Below are positions 50,554-58,939 of a stretch of 64,000 nucleotides of DNA, one piece after another. The notes under the pieces were generated by a model that was given only the letters and a program-made list of their open reading frames with translations, was not told the DNA's origin and made no database searches. Each line of letters starts with the position of its first letter. The stretch's first letter is position 1. Location: NCBI RefSeq assembly GCF_025809055.1, contig NZ_CP075529.1, positions 2,839,501 to 2,903,500 on the forward strand, read 5' to 3'. This stretch comes from Devosia sp. Lineage in GTDB: Bacteria; Pseudomonadota; Alphaproteobacteria; Rhizobiales; Devosiaceae. Made by a program: the position numbers and the translations under genes.

Positions 50554-52929
50554 CTAAAGGTTTGAATTGTTGAGTGATTTCGCGGCGCGGACGATCGATG
50601 CCGCGTCGATGCCAAAATGGCGGTAAAGGTCGTGGACGGTGCCGGTCTGGCCGAAATGTTCGACACCAAGGGCGACGGTGCGATGGCCCAGCACCGAACC
50701 GAGCCAGCTCAGCGTCGCCGGATGCGCGTCGATGGCCGTCACGATACCGGCGCTGGCAGGGGCCTGCCGGAGCAGGGTTTCGATATGGCTGGGGATCGGT
50801 TGGTCGCCATGCAGGCGGCTGCGCTGGGTGGCCTGCCAGCCCGCATTGAGCCGGTCTGCCGAGGTGATGGCGAGGATTGCGATATTGCGGCGGTCGCCGC
50901 CGAGCCGGGCTGCCGCCTCGATTGCCTCGCTGGCGAGGACCCCCTGATAGGCGATGATGGTGTCGCATTCGGGCGTTGGCGGCTTGAGCCAATAGGCACC
51001 ACCAATGATGCCATTGGTTAGCACATTGTTCACCTTTCGCGGCACCTGATCGATGTTGCGGGTGGATAAGCGCAGATAAACTGACCCGCCGGTGACATCG
51101 CGCGGCCAATCGGCGAGATCCGGCCGGGCATCGCCACTTCGCTGCATGTAGTCGAAGGCCCAATCCATGATGATCGAGAGTTCGTCGGCGAAGGCCGGCT
51201 CGAAACTGGCGAGCCCGTCCTGGGCCATGCCGATCAGTGGCGAGGCGATCGATTGGTGCGCGCCGCCCTCTCCGGCCAGCGACACGCCCGATGGCGTCGC
51301 CACGAGCAGGAAGCGGGCATCCTGGTAGCAGGCATAGTTGAGGGCATCGAGACCGCGGGCGATGAAGGGATCGTAGAGCGTGCCGATGGGCAACAGCCGT
51401 TCCCCGAACAGCGAATGGCTCAGCCCGGCAGCGCCCAGCATCAGGAACAGGTTCATCTCGGCAATGCCCAGCTCCATGTGCTGGCCATCCGGGGTGAAGC
51501 GCCATTTCTGCGTCGAGGGAATGGCTTCCTTCTGGAAGGTGTCAGCTTTTTCGGCCGGCGCGAACAGGTTGCGCCGGTTGACCCAGGCGCCGAGATTTGT
51601 CGAGACGGTGACATCGGGCGACGTGGTGACGATCCGCTTCGCCAACTCGCTGTCGGTCCTGGCGATGGCGTCGAGGATCTTGCCGAATGCGGCCTGGGTC
51701 GAGGTGGCGCCCTCGCCGATGAATTGCGGCCCGATGGTCGGCACGGCGGGCGAGGTCAGGCGGCGCGATGACCTTGTGTTGAACGGCACGGCGTCCAAAA
51801 AGCGCTCGAGCGCCCCGGCCTTTTCGAGGCCCTCGAAGCGCTCCCACTCGTGGCCCTGGCGCACCCCGTGGGCCTGCCGCAGTTGCTCGATCTGCGCCGA
51901 GGTCATCTGCCCGGCATGGTTGTCCTTGTGCCCGGCCAGGGGCGTGCCCCAGCCCTTGACCGTATAGGCGATGAAAACGGTGGGGTCGTCGCTGCCTGCG
52001 GCCTCGAACTGTTCGAGCAGGCTTTCGACGCAATGGCCGCCGAGATTGCCCATCAGCGCCGCAAGTTCGTCGTCGGATCGGCGCGCCAGGAGGGCGGACA
52101 CCGCGCCCTGGTCGCCGATCTCGTCGCTGAGGCGCTCGCGCCAGGCAGCGCCGCCGCGGAACATCAGCGCCGAATAGACGTCATTGGGACAGGCGTCGAT
52201 AAAGGCCTTGAGTTTCTCACCGCCCGGCTCGGCAAAGGCCGCCCGCTGCAGGGCGCCATATTTGAGCGTGACCACAGTCCAGCCGAACGAGCGGAAAACC
52301 GCTTCGATGCGGTCATAGAGGCCCTCGCGCACCACGCCATCAAGGCTCTGCCGGTTGTAGTCGATGATCCACCAGCAATTGCGCAGCCCGTGCTTCCAGC
52401 CTTCGAGCAGGCATTCATAGATATTGCCTTCGTCCAGTTCGGCGTCACCGGCCAGCGCGATCATGCGGCCCTCGGCGATGTCGCTGCGGGCCCAATCCTT
52501 GGCGCGCACATAATCCTGGATCAGCGAGGCAAAGGCGGAAAAGGCGACACCAAGCCCCACCGAGCCGGTGGAGAAATCGACATCGTCGGTATCCTTGGTG
52601 CGTGAAGGATAGGACTGGGCGCCGCCAAAGGCGCGGAAATCGATGAGCTTCTGCTGGCTCTGCCGGCCCATGAGATATTGAATGGCATGAAAGACCGGGG
52701 AGGCATGAGGCTTGACCGCGACGCGATCCTCGGGGCGCAGCACGCCGAAATAGAGCGTGGACAACAGGGTCGCCATGGAGGCTGAGCTGGCCTGGTGGCC
52801 GCCCACTTTTACGCCGTCGACATTGGGGCGGATGTGATTGGCGTGATGCACCATCCAGCTGGCCAGCCACAGGGACTTCCTGGTCAGGGCCTCGATCGCC
52901 TCAATCCGTCCGGTGGTCGCAGCCGCCAT
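50554..52929 (-). CDS. Orphan thiamine-diphosphate dehydrogenase E1-like / transketolase-like enzyme
   Basis: 791 residues, related to homodimeric pyruvate dehydrogenase E1 (AceE) rather than to true transketolase. The ThDP motif is GDAELDEGNIYECLLEGWKHGLRNCWWIIDYNRQSLDG; the catalytic Glu region is HMELGIAEMNLFLMLGAAG, and AceE-like GHKDNHAGQM also occurs. AceE is about 890 residues, so it is shortened. No E2 or E3 gene is near. Related orphan E1 proteins (MdeB type) beside Lrp regulators act on 2-oxobutyrate or other keto acids. Here a divergent Lrp gene is present, so an amino-acid-derived 2-keto acid is a reasonable guess. Confidence 0.78.
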   Translation of the reverse strand: MAAATTGRIEAIEALTRKSLWLASWMVHHANHIRPNVDGVKVGGHQASSASMATLLSTLYFGVLRPEDRVAVKPHASPVFHAIQYLMGRQSQQKLIDFRAFGGAQSYPSRTKDTDDVDFSTGSVGLGVAFSAFASLIQDYVRAKDWARSDIAEGRMIALAGDAELDEGNIYECLLEGWKHGLRNCWWIIDYNRQSLDGVVREGLYDRIEAVFRSFGWTVVTLKYGALQRAAFAEPGGEKLKAFIDACPNDVYSALMFRGGAAWRERLSDEIGDQGAVSALLARRSDDELAALMGNLGGHCVESLLEQFEAAGSDDPTVFIAYTVKGWGTPLAGHKDNHAGQMTSAQIEQLRQAHGVRQGHEWERFEGLEKAGALERFLDAVPFNTRSSRRLTSPAVPTIGPQFIGEGATSTQAAFGKILDAIARTDSELAKRIVTTSPDVTVSTNLGAWVNRRNLFAPAEKADTFQKEAIPSTQKWRFTPDGQHMELGIAEMNLFLMLGAAGLSHSLFGERLLPIGTLYDPFIARGLDALNYACYQDARFLLVATPSGVSLAGEGGAHQSIASPLIGMAQDGLASFEPAFADELSIIMDWAFDYMQRSGDARPDLADWPRDVTGGSVYLRLSTRNIDQVPRKVNNVLTNGIIGGAYWLKPPTPECDTIIAYQGVLASEAIEAAARLGGDRRNIAILAITSADRLNAGWQATQRSRLHGDQPIPSHIETLLRQAPASAGIVTAIDAHPATLSWLGSVLGHRTVALGVEHFGQTGTVHDLYRHFGIDAASIVRAAKSLNNSNL

Positions 52930-52947
52930 ATCGCTCTCCCCTTCGAT

Positions 52948-52958
52948 ATGTCAGACAT
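52948..52958. promoter_or_regulatory. Perfect palindrome ATGTC-A-GACAT before the E1-like gene
   Basis: An 11-bp perfect palindrome 19 bases before the E1-like ATG, in the 114-bp gap shared with the divergent lrp gene. It resembles the site before the second Opp operon and has the short arms typical of FadR-type GntR sites. Confidence 0.55.
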
Positions 52959-53043
52959 TGCCGCTTGCCGCGCGGTGTTTTCCGTCTATTTTTGTCCCGG
53001 ATAGCGCAGCTATCGCAGGAAACGCACAGTTTGGGATCAAAAA

Positions 53044-53520
53044 ATGGCAGAATCAACCAGCGCGGTGCTCAGCCCTATGGATCGGCGCATTCTGCGGGCG
53101 CTGCAGGATGATGGCCGCATGACCATCCAGGCGCTGGCCGACAAGGTGGGCCTGTCCGCCTCGCCCTGCCTCCGGCGCGTGCGCCAGCTTGAGGCGGATG
53201 GCTTCATTTCCGGCTACAGCGCCAATATCGACCAGAAGGCCGTCGGCCTGCCGGTGTCGGTCTTCATCTCCATCAAGCTGGAGCGCCAGCGGGCGGCCAA
53301 TCTCGACGGCTTTGGCGCCGCCATCAGCCGCTGGCCGGAAGTGATGGAATGCTACCTCATGACCGGGCAGTTCGACTTCCTGCTGCGCGTGGTCTGCGCC
53401 GATCTCGAAACCTATGAGCATTTCCTGCGCGAGCGGCTGACCCAGCTTGAAGGGGTGGCCTCGATCGAGAGCAGTTTTTCGCTCGGCGCGGTCAAATTCT
53501 CGCGGGTTTTGCCTTTGTAG
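53044..53520 (+). CDS. Lrp/AsnC-family regulator
   Basis: 158 residues. An N-terminal helix-turn-helix (LSPMDRRILRALQDDGRMTIQALADKVGLSASPCLRRVRQLEADGFI) is followed by the RAM ligand domain (VSVFISIKLERQRAANL, ... CYLMTGQFDFLLRVVCADLETYEHF). Lrp regulators commonly sense amino acids and act on divergent neighbours, here the E1-like enzyme gene. The arrangement matches MdeR-MdeB-type pairs, in which the regulator senses the amino acid whose keto acid the enzyme uses. Confidence 0.92.
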   Translation: MAESTSAVLSPMDRRILRALQDDGRMTIQALADKVGLSASPCLRRVRQLEADGFISGYSANIDQKAVGLPVSVFISIKLERQRAANLDGFGAAISRWPEVMECYLMTGQFDFLLRVVCADLETYEHFLRERLTQLEGVASIESSFSLGAVKFSRVLPL

Positions 53521-53544
53521 GACAAGGTTGCTTCACCTCTCGTT

Positions 53545-53965
53545 GGCATGGGTTGTCCTATGCACCAGAACACACCTCCCCCTTTGAAGGGGGAGGCCGG
53601 GAGGGGGTGACGAGAGCCCCCGATTTGCGGGCTCTCGCCCCCTCCCTTGATCCCTCCCCTCAAGGGGGAGGGTGTCGACTGAGGCTTCATGGCAAGAACA
53701 ATATGGTCAGCTGCGATTGCTCGGCCTGCTCCGGGATGACATTGTGGCGGGCGATGGGCTTGGGCATGAGTTTTCCTATGCACCAGACTGCACCTCCCCC
53801 TTGAAGGGGGAGGCCGGGAGGGGGTGGTGAGAGCCGCGATTTACGGGCTCTCGCCCCCTCCCTTGATCCCTCCCCTCGAGGGGGAGGGTGTCGACTGGGG
53901 CTTCATGGCAAGAACAATTTGGTCAGCTGCGATGGCTCGGCCTGCGCCGCGATGACATTGTGGCG
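53545..53965. repeat. Tandem duplication of a ~205-bp palindrome-rich intergenic repeat
   Basis: Two copies, 53545-53749 and 53763-53965, repeat with a period of about 217 bp. Both start GGCATG, run through TCCTATGCACCAGA, a CCTCCCCCTT/AAGGGGGAGG hairpin, GGGAGGGGGTG, GAGAGCC...GGGCTCTC, CCCTCCCCTC/GAGGGGGAGGG, then CTTCATGGCAAGAACAAT and GATGACATTGTGGCG. They differ at scattered positions, including GCCCCCGATTTGCGG against GCCGCGATTTACGG. The whole 468-bp gap between lrp and the response-regulator gene consists largely of this repeat; I see no gene in it. Confidence 0.85.
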
Positions 53966-53988
53966 CTGCGATAGCATTGGTGGCTGCC

Positions 53989-55347
53989 CTAGCGCCGGAC
54001 GCCGAGGCGGGTCATTTTTTCGCTGAGGGTGCGGCGGGGCAATTGCAGGGCTTCGGCGGTGGCGGCGATGGAATTGTCGTGGCGCGACAGTTCCGCCTCG
54101 ATCAGGTGGCGCTCGAACGCCGCCATCTGGTCGGCGAGGCTTCCCGAGGGGGCGATACCCTCGGCTTCGGCAGCCCCCAGCATGGTTTCGAGCGAGCGCC
54201 CATTGCTGGTCAGCCCGATGGCAAAGCGTTCAGCCGTGGCCTTGAGTTCGCGCACATTGCCGGGCCAGCGATGCCGCAGCAGCGCCTGGATATCGGCTGG
54301 GTGCAGTTGCGGTGGCGTGCGATTGAAACGTCGTGCCGCCTCGCCCAGGAAATGATGGAACAGCAGCACGCAATCGTCGCCGCGCTGGCGCAGCGGCGGC
54401 AGGTCAATGGTGGCCAGATTCAGCCGGTAATAGAGATCGGCCCGGAACCGGCCGGCTTCGCTTTCGGCGGCAAGGTCCACCTTGGAAGCAGCGATGATGC
54501 GCAGATCGAGCGGGATCTGCCGGTTGGAGCCGACGCGCTCCACTACCCGTTCCTGAATGACGCGCAGCACCTTGGCCTGGGCCAGGAGCGGCATGGATTC
54601 GATCTCGTCGAGAAAGAGCGTTCCCCCATGGGCAAATTCGAACTTGCCGATGCGTTGTGCGCCAGCCCCGGTAAAGGCTCCGGCCTCGTGCCCGAACAAT
54701 TCGCTCTCGATGAGTTCCGAGGGGATGGCGGCGCAATTGACGGCGACGAAGGGTTTTTCGGCGCGCGGCGAAAAATCGTGCAGGCAGCGCGCCACCACTT
54801 CCTTGCCGGTGCCGGTTTCACCCAGGATGATGACATCGGTGGGAATATGGGCAAGCTCGCGCACAGTCTGGCGCAGATGCCCGATGGCGGGGGAATTGCC
54901 GACGATGCGGGCGGCCAGCTGGGCCTCCCCGCCATCGAGCCGCCGCCTGAGCTCGGCGATTTCGCGCTTGAGGGATACCTGCTCCATGGCCCGCCGTAGG
55001 GTGGCGACCAGCTCGTCCGGCACATAGGGTTTTTGCAGGAAATCGAAGGCGCCCTGGCGCATGGCTTCGACCGCCATGGGCACGTCGCCATGGCCGGTGA
55101 TCAGAATGATCTCCACCTCCATGCCGCTTTCGCGCACCTGCCGCAACAGGTCGAGGCCGGAGAGACCCGGCATGCGCACATCCGAGAGGATCACATGAGG
55201 ATGGATGTCGTCGATGCGGTCGAGCGCGGTGGTGGCATCTGCGGCCACCTCGACGGCAAAGCCGGACAGGCGCAGCCATTGTTCGAGCGCGGTACGGATC
55301 ATCTCCTCATCATCGACGACGAGGACTTTGGCTTCAGGCAATGACAT
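53989..55347 (-). CDS. Sigma-54-dependent response regulator, DctD-like
   Basis: 452 residues from the ATG at 55347; an upstream in-frame start adds ten residues. Receiver domain with phospho-acceptor Asp56 in LSDVRMPG and acidic VVDDEE; AAA domain with Walker A GETGTGKE and the sigma-54 contact loop GAFTGA; Fis-type helix-turn-helix at the end (NSIAATAEALQLPRRTLSEKMTRLGV). It activates sigma-54 promoters. It overlaps the kinase gene by 14 bases. Paired palindromes and a consensus sigma-54 promoter between the kinase gene and tctC are its likely targets. Confidence 0.93.
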   Translation of the reverse strand: MSLPEAKVLVVDDEEMIRTALEQWLRLSGFAVEVAADATTALDRIDDIHPHVILSDVRMPGLSGLDLLRQVRESGMEVEIILITGHGDVPMAVEAMRQGAFDFLQKPYVPDELVATLRRAMEQVSLKREIAELRRRLDGGEAQLAARIVGNSPAIGHLRQTVRELAHIPTDVIILGETGTGKEVVARCLHDFSPRAEKPFVAVNCAAIPSELIESELFGHEAGAFTGAGAQRIGKFEFAHGGTLFLDEIESMPLLAQAKVLRVIQERVVERVGSNRQIPLDLRIIAASKVDLAAESEAGRFRADLYYRLNLATIDLPPLRQRGDDCVLLFHHFLGEAARRFNRTPPQLHPADIQALLRHRWPGNVRELKATAERFAIGLTSNGRSLETMLGAAEAEGIAPSGSLADQMAAFERHLIEAELSRHDNSIAATAEALQLPRRTLSEKMTRLGVRR

Positions 55348-57199
55348 TTTCGGTCCTGGCCGGTTCGGTCTGGGCAAGGGGCAGGGTGAGGGTGAAGGTG
55401 GCGCCGTGTCCGGGCGGGCTCATGGCGCTGATCTGTCCGCCCATGTCCCGCACCAGGCCATAGGAAATCGACAGGCCGAGCCCCAGCCCTTCGCCCGGTC
55501 CCTTGGTGGAATAGAAGGGGTCGAAAATGCTGGGCAATGCCTCGGGGGCAATGCCGGTGCCGGTGTCGCTGACGGTGACGACGGCGGTGTCGCCGCTGGC
55601 CTTGACCCCGATGGACAATACACGCAGCGGCTTATCCGCCATGGCATCGGCCGCATTTGTGAAGAGGTTGATCAGCACCTGCTCGATATGCACCGGATTG
55701 CCGCTGACCCAGATGGTGCGGTGGCGGCGATATTCGACATCGACACCGCGCTGCCGCAGGTTGTGATCGGCCAGGTCAAGCGCATTGGCGATGGCGGCGC
55801 CGATCTCGGTGGTCATGGGCGCCGCACTCTGCTTGCGGGCGAAAGTCTTGAGATGGCTGGTGAGGGCGGAGAGCCGGTCCACCACCTTGCCCATGGTGTC
55901 GAGCACCGGGCTGATGCGGGCATCCTTGTCCTGCGCGGCGAGGATGCGGGCGCTGGCCAGGTGCGTGGTGAGCGCGGCGACGGGCTGGCTGACCTCATGG
56001 GCGACCCCGGCCAGGGCCTGGCCCAGGCTGGCGAGCCGGGCGGCCTGGGCCAGATGCGCCTGGGCCTCGCGCTCCGCCGTTTCGGCGCGGATGCGCTCGG
56101 CGATCTCGCCGCGCAACTGCTCGTTCATGGTGTGGAGATCCTCGGTGCGCTCGGCCACCCGCAATTCAAGGCGATCGTGATCGGCCAGGCGCTGCGCCAC
56201 CAGCCGCCGCCGCTGCTCGAACAGCACCACGATCAAAAGCAGGGCCGCGCAGGCAAGGGCCGCGGCGCTCGCCAGGGTCAGGGCGCTGCCATAGAGCGGG
56301 GCGAGGGGGGAGAAGGACAGCAGCATCCAGCCATGCTTGGGCAGGCGCAGTTCCTCGAGCACGAAACAGCCTTCGGTTTCGGGATCGCTGCCGGACAACA
56401 GCGCAAACTCGGCGCCGCGCGAAAACCAGCGATCGGTGATGATGCCGGAATTTTCGACGCCATTGTCGCCATAGCGCTGCTGGCTGGAAATGCTCTCGAG
56501 GCGCGTGCGCAAGATGGTCTGCAGGGGCCGGTAGCGCCAGTCCGGGCGGGTGGAGAGGATCACCACGTCATTGACATCGACGATGGCGATCAATTCGCCC
56601 GATCGCCACCAGGTGGCTTCGATCTCGCCCAGATTGATCTTGGTCACGGCGACGCCCAGCGGACCATCGGGCCCGTCGACCCGCTGCGACAGGAACAGGC
56701 CGGGCACGCTTGTGCTCATGCCGAAGGCATAATATTCGGCGCGGCCGCGGGCCATGGCATCGGCGAAATAGGGGCGGAACGAATAATTGGTGCCCACAAG
56801 GCTGGTCAGCGTCCACCAATTGCTGGCCGCGACCACGCTGCCATTGTCCTCCATGAGGAAGATTTCGTTGGCTCCGGCGGTTTCGTTGAGCTTGCTGAGG
56901 AAGCCATTGGCGGCTTCGATGGTGGCCCGGTCGTCCGGCCGGTCGAGCGCCGCCCGGGTTTCGGGGGCCTGGGAAATGGCCACCGGCAGATAGTGGAAGC
57001 GCTCGATGATGGCCTCGATGGTGCGATCAAAAAGGGCCAGCCGCCGCTGCGCCTGTATTTCGGCCTCGCGCACGGTGGCGTTGAGCGTCAACTCGAAGGC
57101 GATCCAGAAGACCAGCGTCACGATGGCCAGACCCGCCCCGGCGGCCAGGAGGTGCCGACGGCCGAATAGGCGCAGGATCGTGGAGCCAAAACCCGCCAT
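55334..57199 (-). CDS. DctB-like sensor histidine kinase
   Basis: 621 residues from the ATG at 57199; the much longer open frame reaching 58474 is an artefact running antisense to tctC. Two membrane segments (about 16-38 and 312-335) enclose a periplasmic double-PAS/Cache-type sensor of DctB kind (SFRPYFADAMARGRAEYYAFGMSTSVPGLFLSQRV). The cytoplasmic part has a coiled linker, the H-box AGVAHEVSQPVAAL, an N-box NAADAMA and G-boxes DTGTGIAP and GLGLGLS. It probably senses a di- or tricarboxylate and controls the adjacent DctD-like protein. Confidence 0.92.
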   Translation of the reverse strand: MAGFGSTILRLFGRRHLLAAGAGLAIVTLVFWIAFELTLNATVREAEIQAQRRLALFDRTIEAIIERFHYLPVAISQAPETRAALDRPDDRATIEAANGFLSKLNETAGANEIFLMEDNGSVVAASNWWTLTSLVGTNYSFRPYFADAMARGRAEYYAFGMSTSVPGLFLSQRVDGPDGPLGVAVTKINLGEIEATWWRSGELIAIVDVNDVVILSTRPDWRYRPLQTILRTRLESISSQQRYGDNGVENSGIITDRWFSRGAEFALLSGSDPETEGCFVLEELRLPKHGWMLLSFSPLAPLYGSALTLASAAALACAALLLIVVLFEQRRRLVAQRLADHDRLELRVAERTEDLHTMNEQLRGEIAERIRAETAEREAQAHLAQAARLASLGQALAGVAHEVSQPVAALTTHLASARILAAQDKDARISPVLDTMGKVVDRLSALTSHLKTFARKQSAAPMTTEIGAAIANALDLADHNLRQRGVDVEYRRHRTIWVSGNPVHIEQVLINLFTNAADAMADKPLRVLSIGVKASGDTAVVTVSDTGTGIAPEALPSIFDPFYSTKGPGEGLGLGLSISYGLVRDMGGQISAMSPPGHGATFTLTLPLAQTEPARTENVIA

Positions 57200-57212
57200 C
57201 GGATCTCCCAGT

Positions 57213-57261
57213 TGGCAAGATTTTGCCGACACATTCGCAAGTTCGCGGCAAAATCTTGCCA
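57213..57261. promoter_or_regulatory. Paired enhancer palindromes (DctD-type upstream activation sites)
   Basis: TGGCAAGATTTTGCCG (57213-57228) and its exact reverse complement (57246-57261). Each half is itself nearly palindromic (GGCAA-(A/G)AT(C/T)-TTGCC type) and the centres are 33 bp apart, about three helical turns. The pair lies 53-101 bp upstream of the sigma-54 promoter, and the first site is 14 bp from the kinase start. Confidence 0.75.
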
Positions 57262-57313
57262 CATTGTCTAACACGACGCGCGGCAATTGCATATCTGCCT
57301 TGCATTTTGGCTT

Positions 57314-57329
57314 TGGCACGCGCCTTGCA
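57314..57329 (+). promoter_or_regulatory. Consensus sigma-54 promoter of tctCBA
   Basis: TGGCACG-CGCC-TTGCA, a full match to the sigma-54 -24/-12 consensus including spacing. The tctC ATG is 81 bp downstream. Confidence 0.85.
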
Positions 57330-57409
57330 AGGTGTGCGGCAACCCTGGAGACCCGGGGTAACCCCGAACCAGAATTCGGGGGCATGTAAAATGGGAGGAA
57401 AACCAGAAC

Positions 57410-58393
57410 ATGAAGACCATTTTCAAGACGCTCGTTGCCGGTCTTGTGGCCACCTCGGCCCTGGGCATGGTCGCCGTCTCGGCGCAGGACTACCCGACCC
57501 AGCCGGTGACCATCGTTGTGCCCTTCTCGGCCGGTGGTCCCACCGATACCGTGACGCGCCTGGTCGCTGCGGCCATGAGCGAAGACCTCGGCCAGCAGGT
57601 CGTGGTGCAGAATGTCGGCGGTGCCGGCGGTACGCTGGGCGCCGGCCAGGTGGCCGCGGCCGCCAATGACGGCTACACGCTGCTGCTGCACCACATCGGC
57701 ATGTCCACGGCGCCGGCGCTCTATGCGAGCCTGCCCTATGACCCGATGACCGACTTCGCTCCTATCGGCCTCGTCACCGAAGTGCCGATGACCCTGGTGG
57801 CCCGCAAGGATTTCGAGCCGGCAACGCTCGAAGACCTCATCGCCTTCATCAAGGAAAACGGCGAAAACGTCACCTATGCCAATGCCGGCATCGGCGCCGC
57901 CAGCCAGCTCTGCGGCCTCCTGGTCATGGATGCCCTGGGCACCAAGATGACCGAAGTGCCCTATCAGGGTACGGGCCCGGCGCTGACCGACCTGCTCGGC
58001 GGCCAGATCGACATGATGTGCGACCAGACCACCAATACGACCAACCAGATCCTGGCTGGCGAGATCAAGGCCTATGCCGTGACCACGCCCGAGCGCATCG
58101 CCGTTCTGCCCGATCTGCCGACCCTCGCCGAAGGCGGTCTCGAAAACTTCAACCTCGCCATCTGGCACGGCCTCTATGCGCCGGCCGGTACCGACCAGGC
58201 CATCATCGACCGGCTGAGCCAGTCGCTGCAGAAGGCCCTGGCCGATGAAATGGTGGGCAACAGCTTTGCCGAGCTGGGCACCTATCCGGTGCCGGCTGAC
58301 CAGGCCACGCCTGCCGCCCTGGCGCAGAAGCTCGAAGGCCAGATTGGCCTCTGGGCTGAAGTGATCGCTGCCGCCGGCGTCTCGGCCCAGTAA
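57410..58393 (+). CDS. tctC: Tripartite tricarboxylate transporter substrate-binding protein (TctC family)
   Basis: 327 residues, preceded by GGGAGGA. Signal peptide MKTIFKTLVAGLVATSALGMVAVSA. The Bug/TctC pattern is clear: YPTQPVTIVVPFSAGGPTDTVTRLVA and PYQGTGPALTDLLGGQIDMMCDQTT. Such proteins bind citrate, other carboxylates or aromatic acids in the periplasm and pass them to TctAB. It is the first gene behind the sigma-54 promoter. A stable hairpin follows the stop before tctB and should make tctC more abundant than the membrane subunits. Confidence 0.93.
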   Translation: MKTIFKTLVAGLVATSALGMVAVSAQDYPTQPVTIVVPFSAGGPTDTVTRLVAAAMSEDLGQQVVVQNVGGAGGTLGAGQVAAAANDGYTLLLHHIGMSTAPALYASLPYDPMTDFAPIGLVTEVPMTLVARKDFEPATLEDLIAFIKENGENVTYANAGIGAASQLCGLLVMDALGTKMTEVPYQGTGPALTDLLGGQIDMMCDQTTNTTNQILAGEIKAYAVTTPERIAVLPDLPTLAEGGLENFNLAIWHGLYAPAGTDQAIIDRLSQSLQKALADEMVGNSFAELGTYPVPADQATPAALAQKLEGQIGLWAEVIAAAGVSAQ

Positions 58394-58402
58394 GCCAATC
58401 GG

Positions 58403-58429
58403 GGGCGCCGCATCCGTGCGGCGCCCTTT
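58403..58429 (+). terminator. Intra-operon hairpin between tctC and tctB
   Basis: Perfect 10-bp stem GGGCGCCGCA / TGCGGCGCCC with a TCCG loop, followed by TTTC. It probably terminates part of the transcripts or protects the tctC mRNA 3' end. Confidence 0.7.
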
Positions 58430-58467
58430 CCGCCTCCTGGCGGCAATAATCAGAACTGGGGGAGAAA

Positions 58468-58929
58468 TTGGCACTCAACGCGTCGCGAAATGACCTGGCA
58501 GCGGGAGCAATGTTTGTCGCTTTCGGCGGCTATTTTGCTCTGGAAGCCAGCCGCTACGACTTTGGAACGCCGTTCCGCATGGGGCCCGGCTTCATGCCCA
58601 TCGTGCTCGGCGCCGTCCTGATCGCCCTCGGCATCGCCGTGGCCGCCAAGGGGTTCGGCAAGCCGGACGAGGAAGCCGCGCCCCCCTGGCCCTGGCGGGG
58701 ACTGGTCCTGGTCCTGGGCACGGTCATCTTCTTTGCCGCGACCATCCGTGGCCTGGGCTTTGTCCCGGTCGTGCTGATTTCGGGCTTTGCCACGGCGATG
58801 TCATCGAGCCGAAACAACGTGTTGCAGGCCCTGGTCATCTCGATTGGACTGTGCCTGCTCTGCTATCTGGTTTTCGTGGTCGGCCTGGGCCTTCTGGTCC
58901 CCCCGGTCGGTCCCTGGCTGCGTTTCTAG
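58468..58929 (+). CDS. tctB: Tripartite tricarboxylate transporter small permease (TctB family)
   Basis: 153 residues from a TTG at 58468 preceded by GGGGGAG, giving (M)ALNASRNDLAAGAMFVAFGGYFALEASRYDFGTPFRMGPGFMPIVLG. The RMGPGF element and four membrane helices are typical of TctB. No ATG suits the family N-terminus. It is followed after ten bases by tctA. Confidence 0.9.
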   Translation: MALNASRNDLAAGAMFVAFGGYFALEASRYDFGTPFRMGPGFMPIVLGAVLIALGIAVAAKGFGKPDEEAAPPWPWRGLVLVLGTVIFFAATIRGLGFVPVVLISGFATAMSSSRNNVLQALVISIGLCLLCYLVFVVGLGLLVPPVGPWLRF

Positions 58930-58939
58930 GAGCGGCGAA

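Noticed and set aside
50554..52929. Simple transketolase annotation for the E1-like gene
   Set aside because: The ThDP motif context (GDAELDEGNIYE), GHKDNHAGQM and length resemble AceE/MdeB-type E1 enzymes more than transketolases of about 660 residues.
53545..53965. Tandem repeat considered as a CRISPR array
   Set aside because: Only two copies of about 205 bp, no short direct repeats with unique spacers and no cas genes.
55205..57169. A 654-codon plus-strand frame opposite the sensor kinase
   Set aside because: Antisense to a kinase with intact H, N and G boxes; no domain in its own translation.
57200..58474. N-terminal extension of the sensor kinase frame up to 58474 (1046 codons)
   Set aside because: The extension runs antisense through tctC and across the sigma-54 promoter; the ATG at 57199 gives a normal DctB-like N-terminus with a membrane helix.
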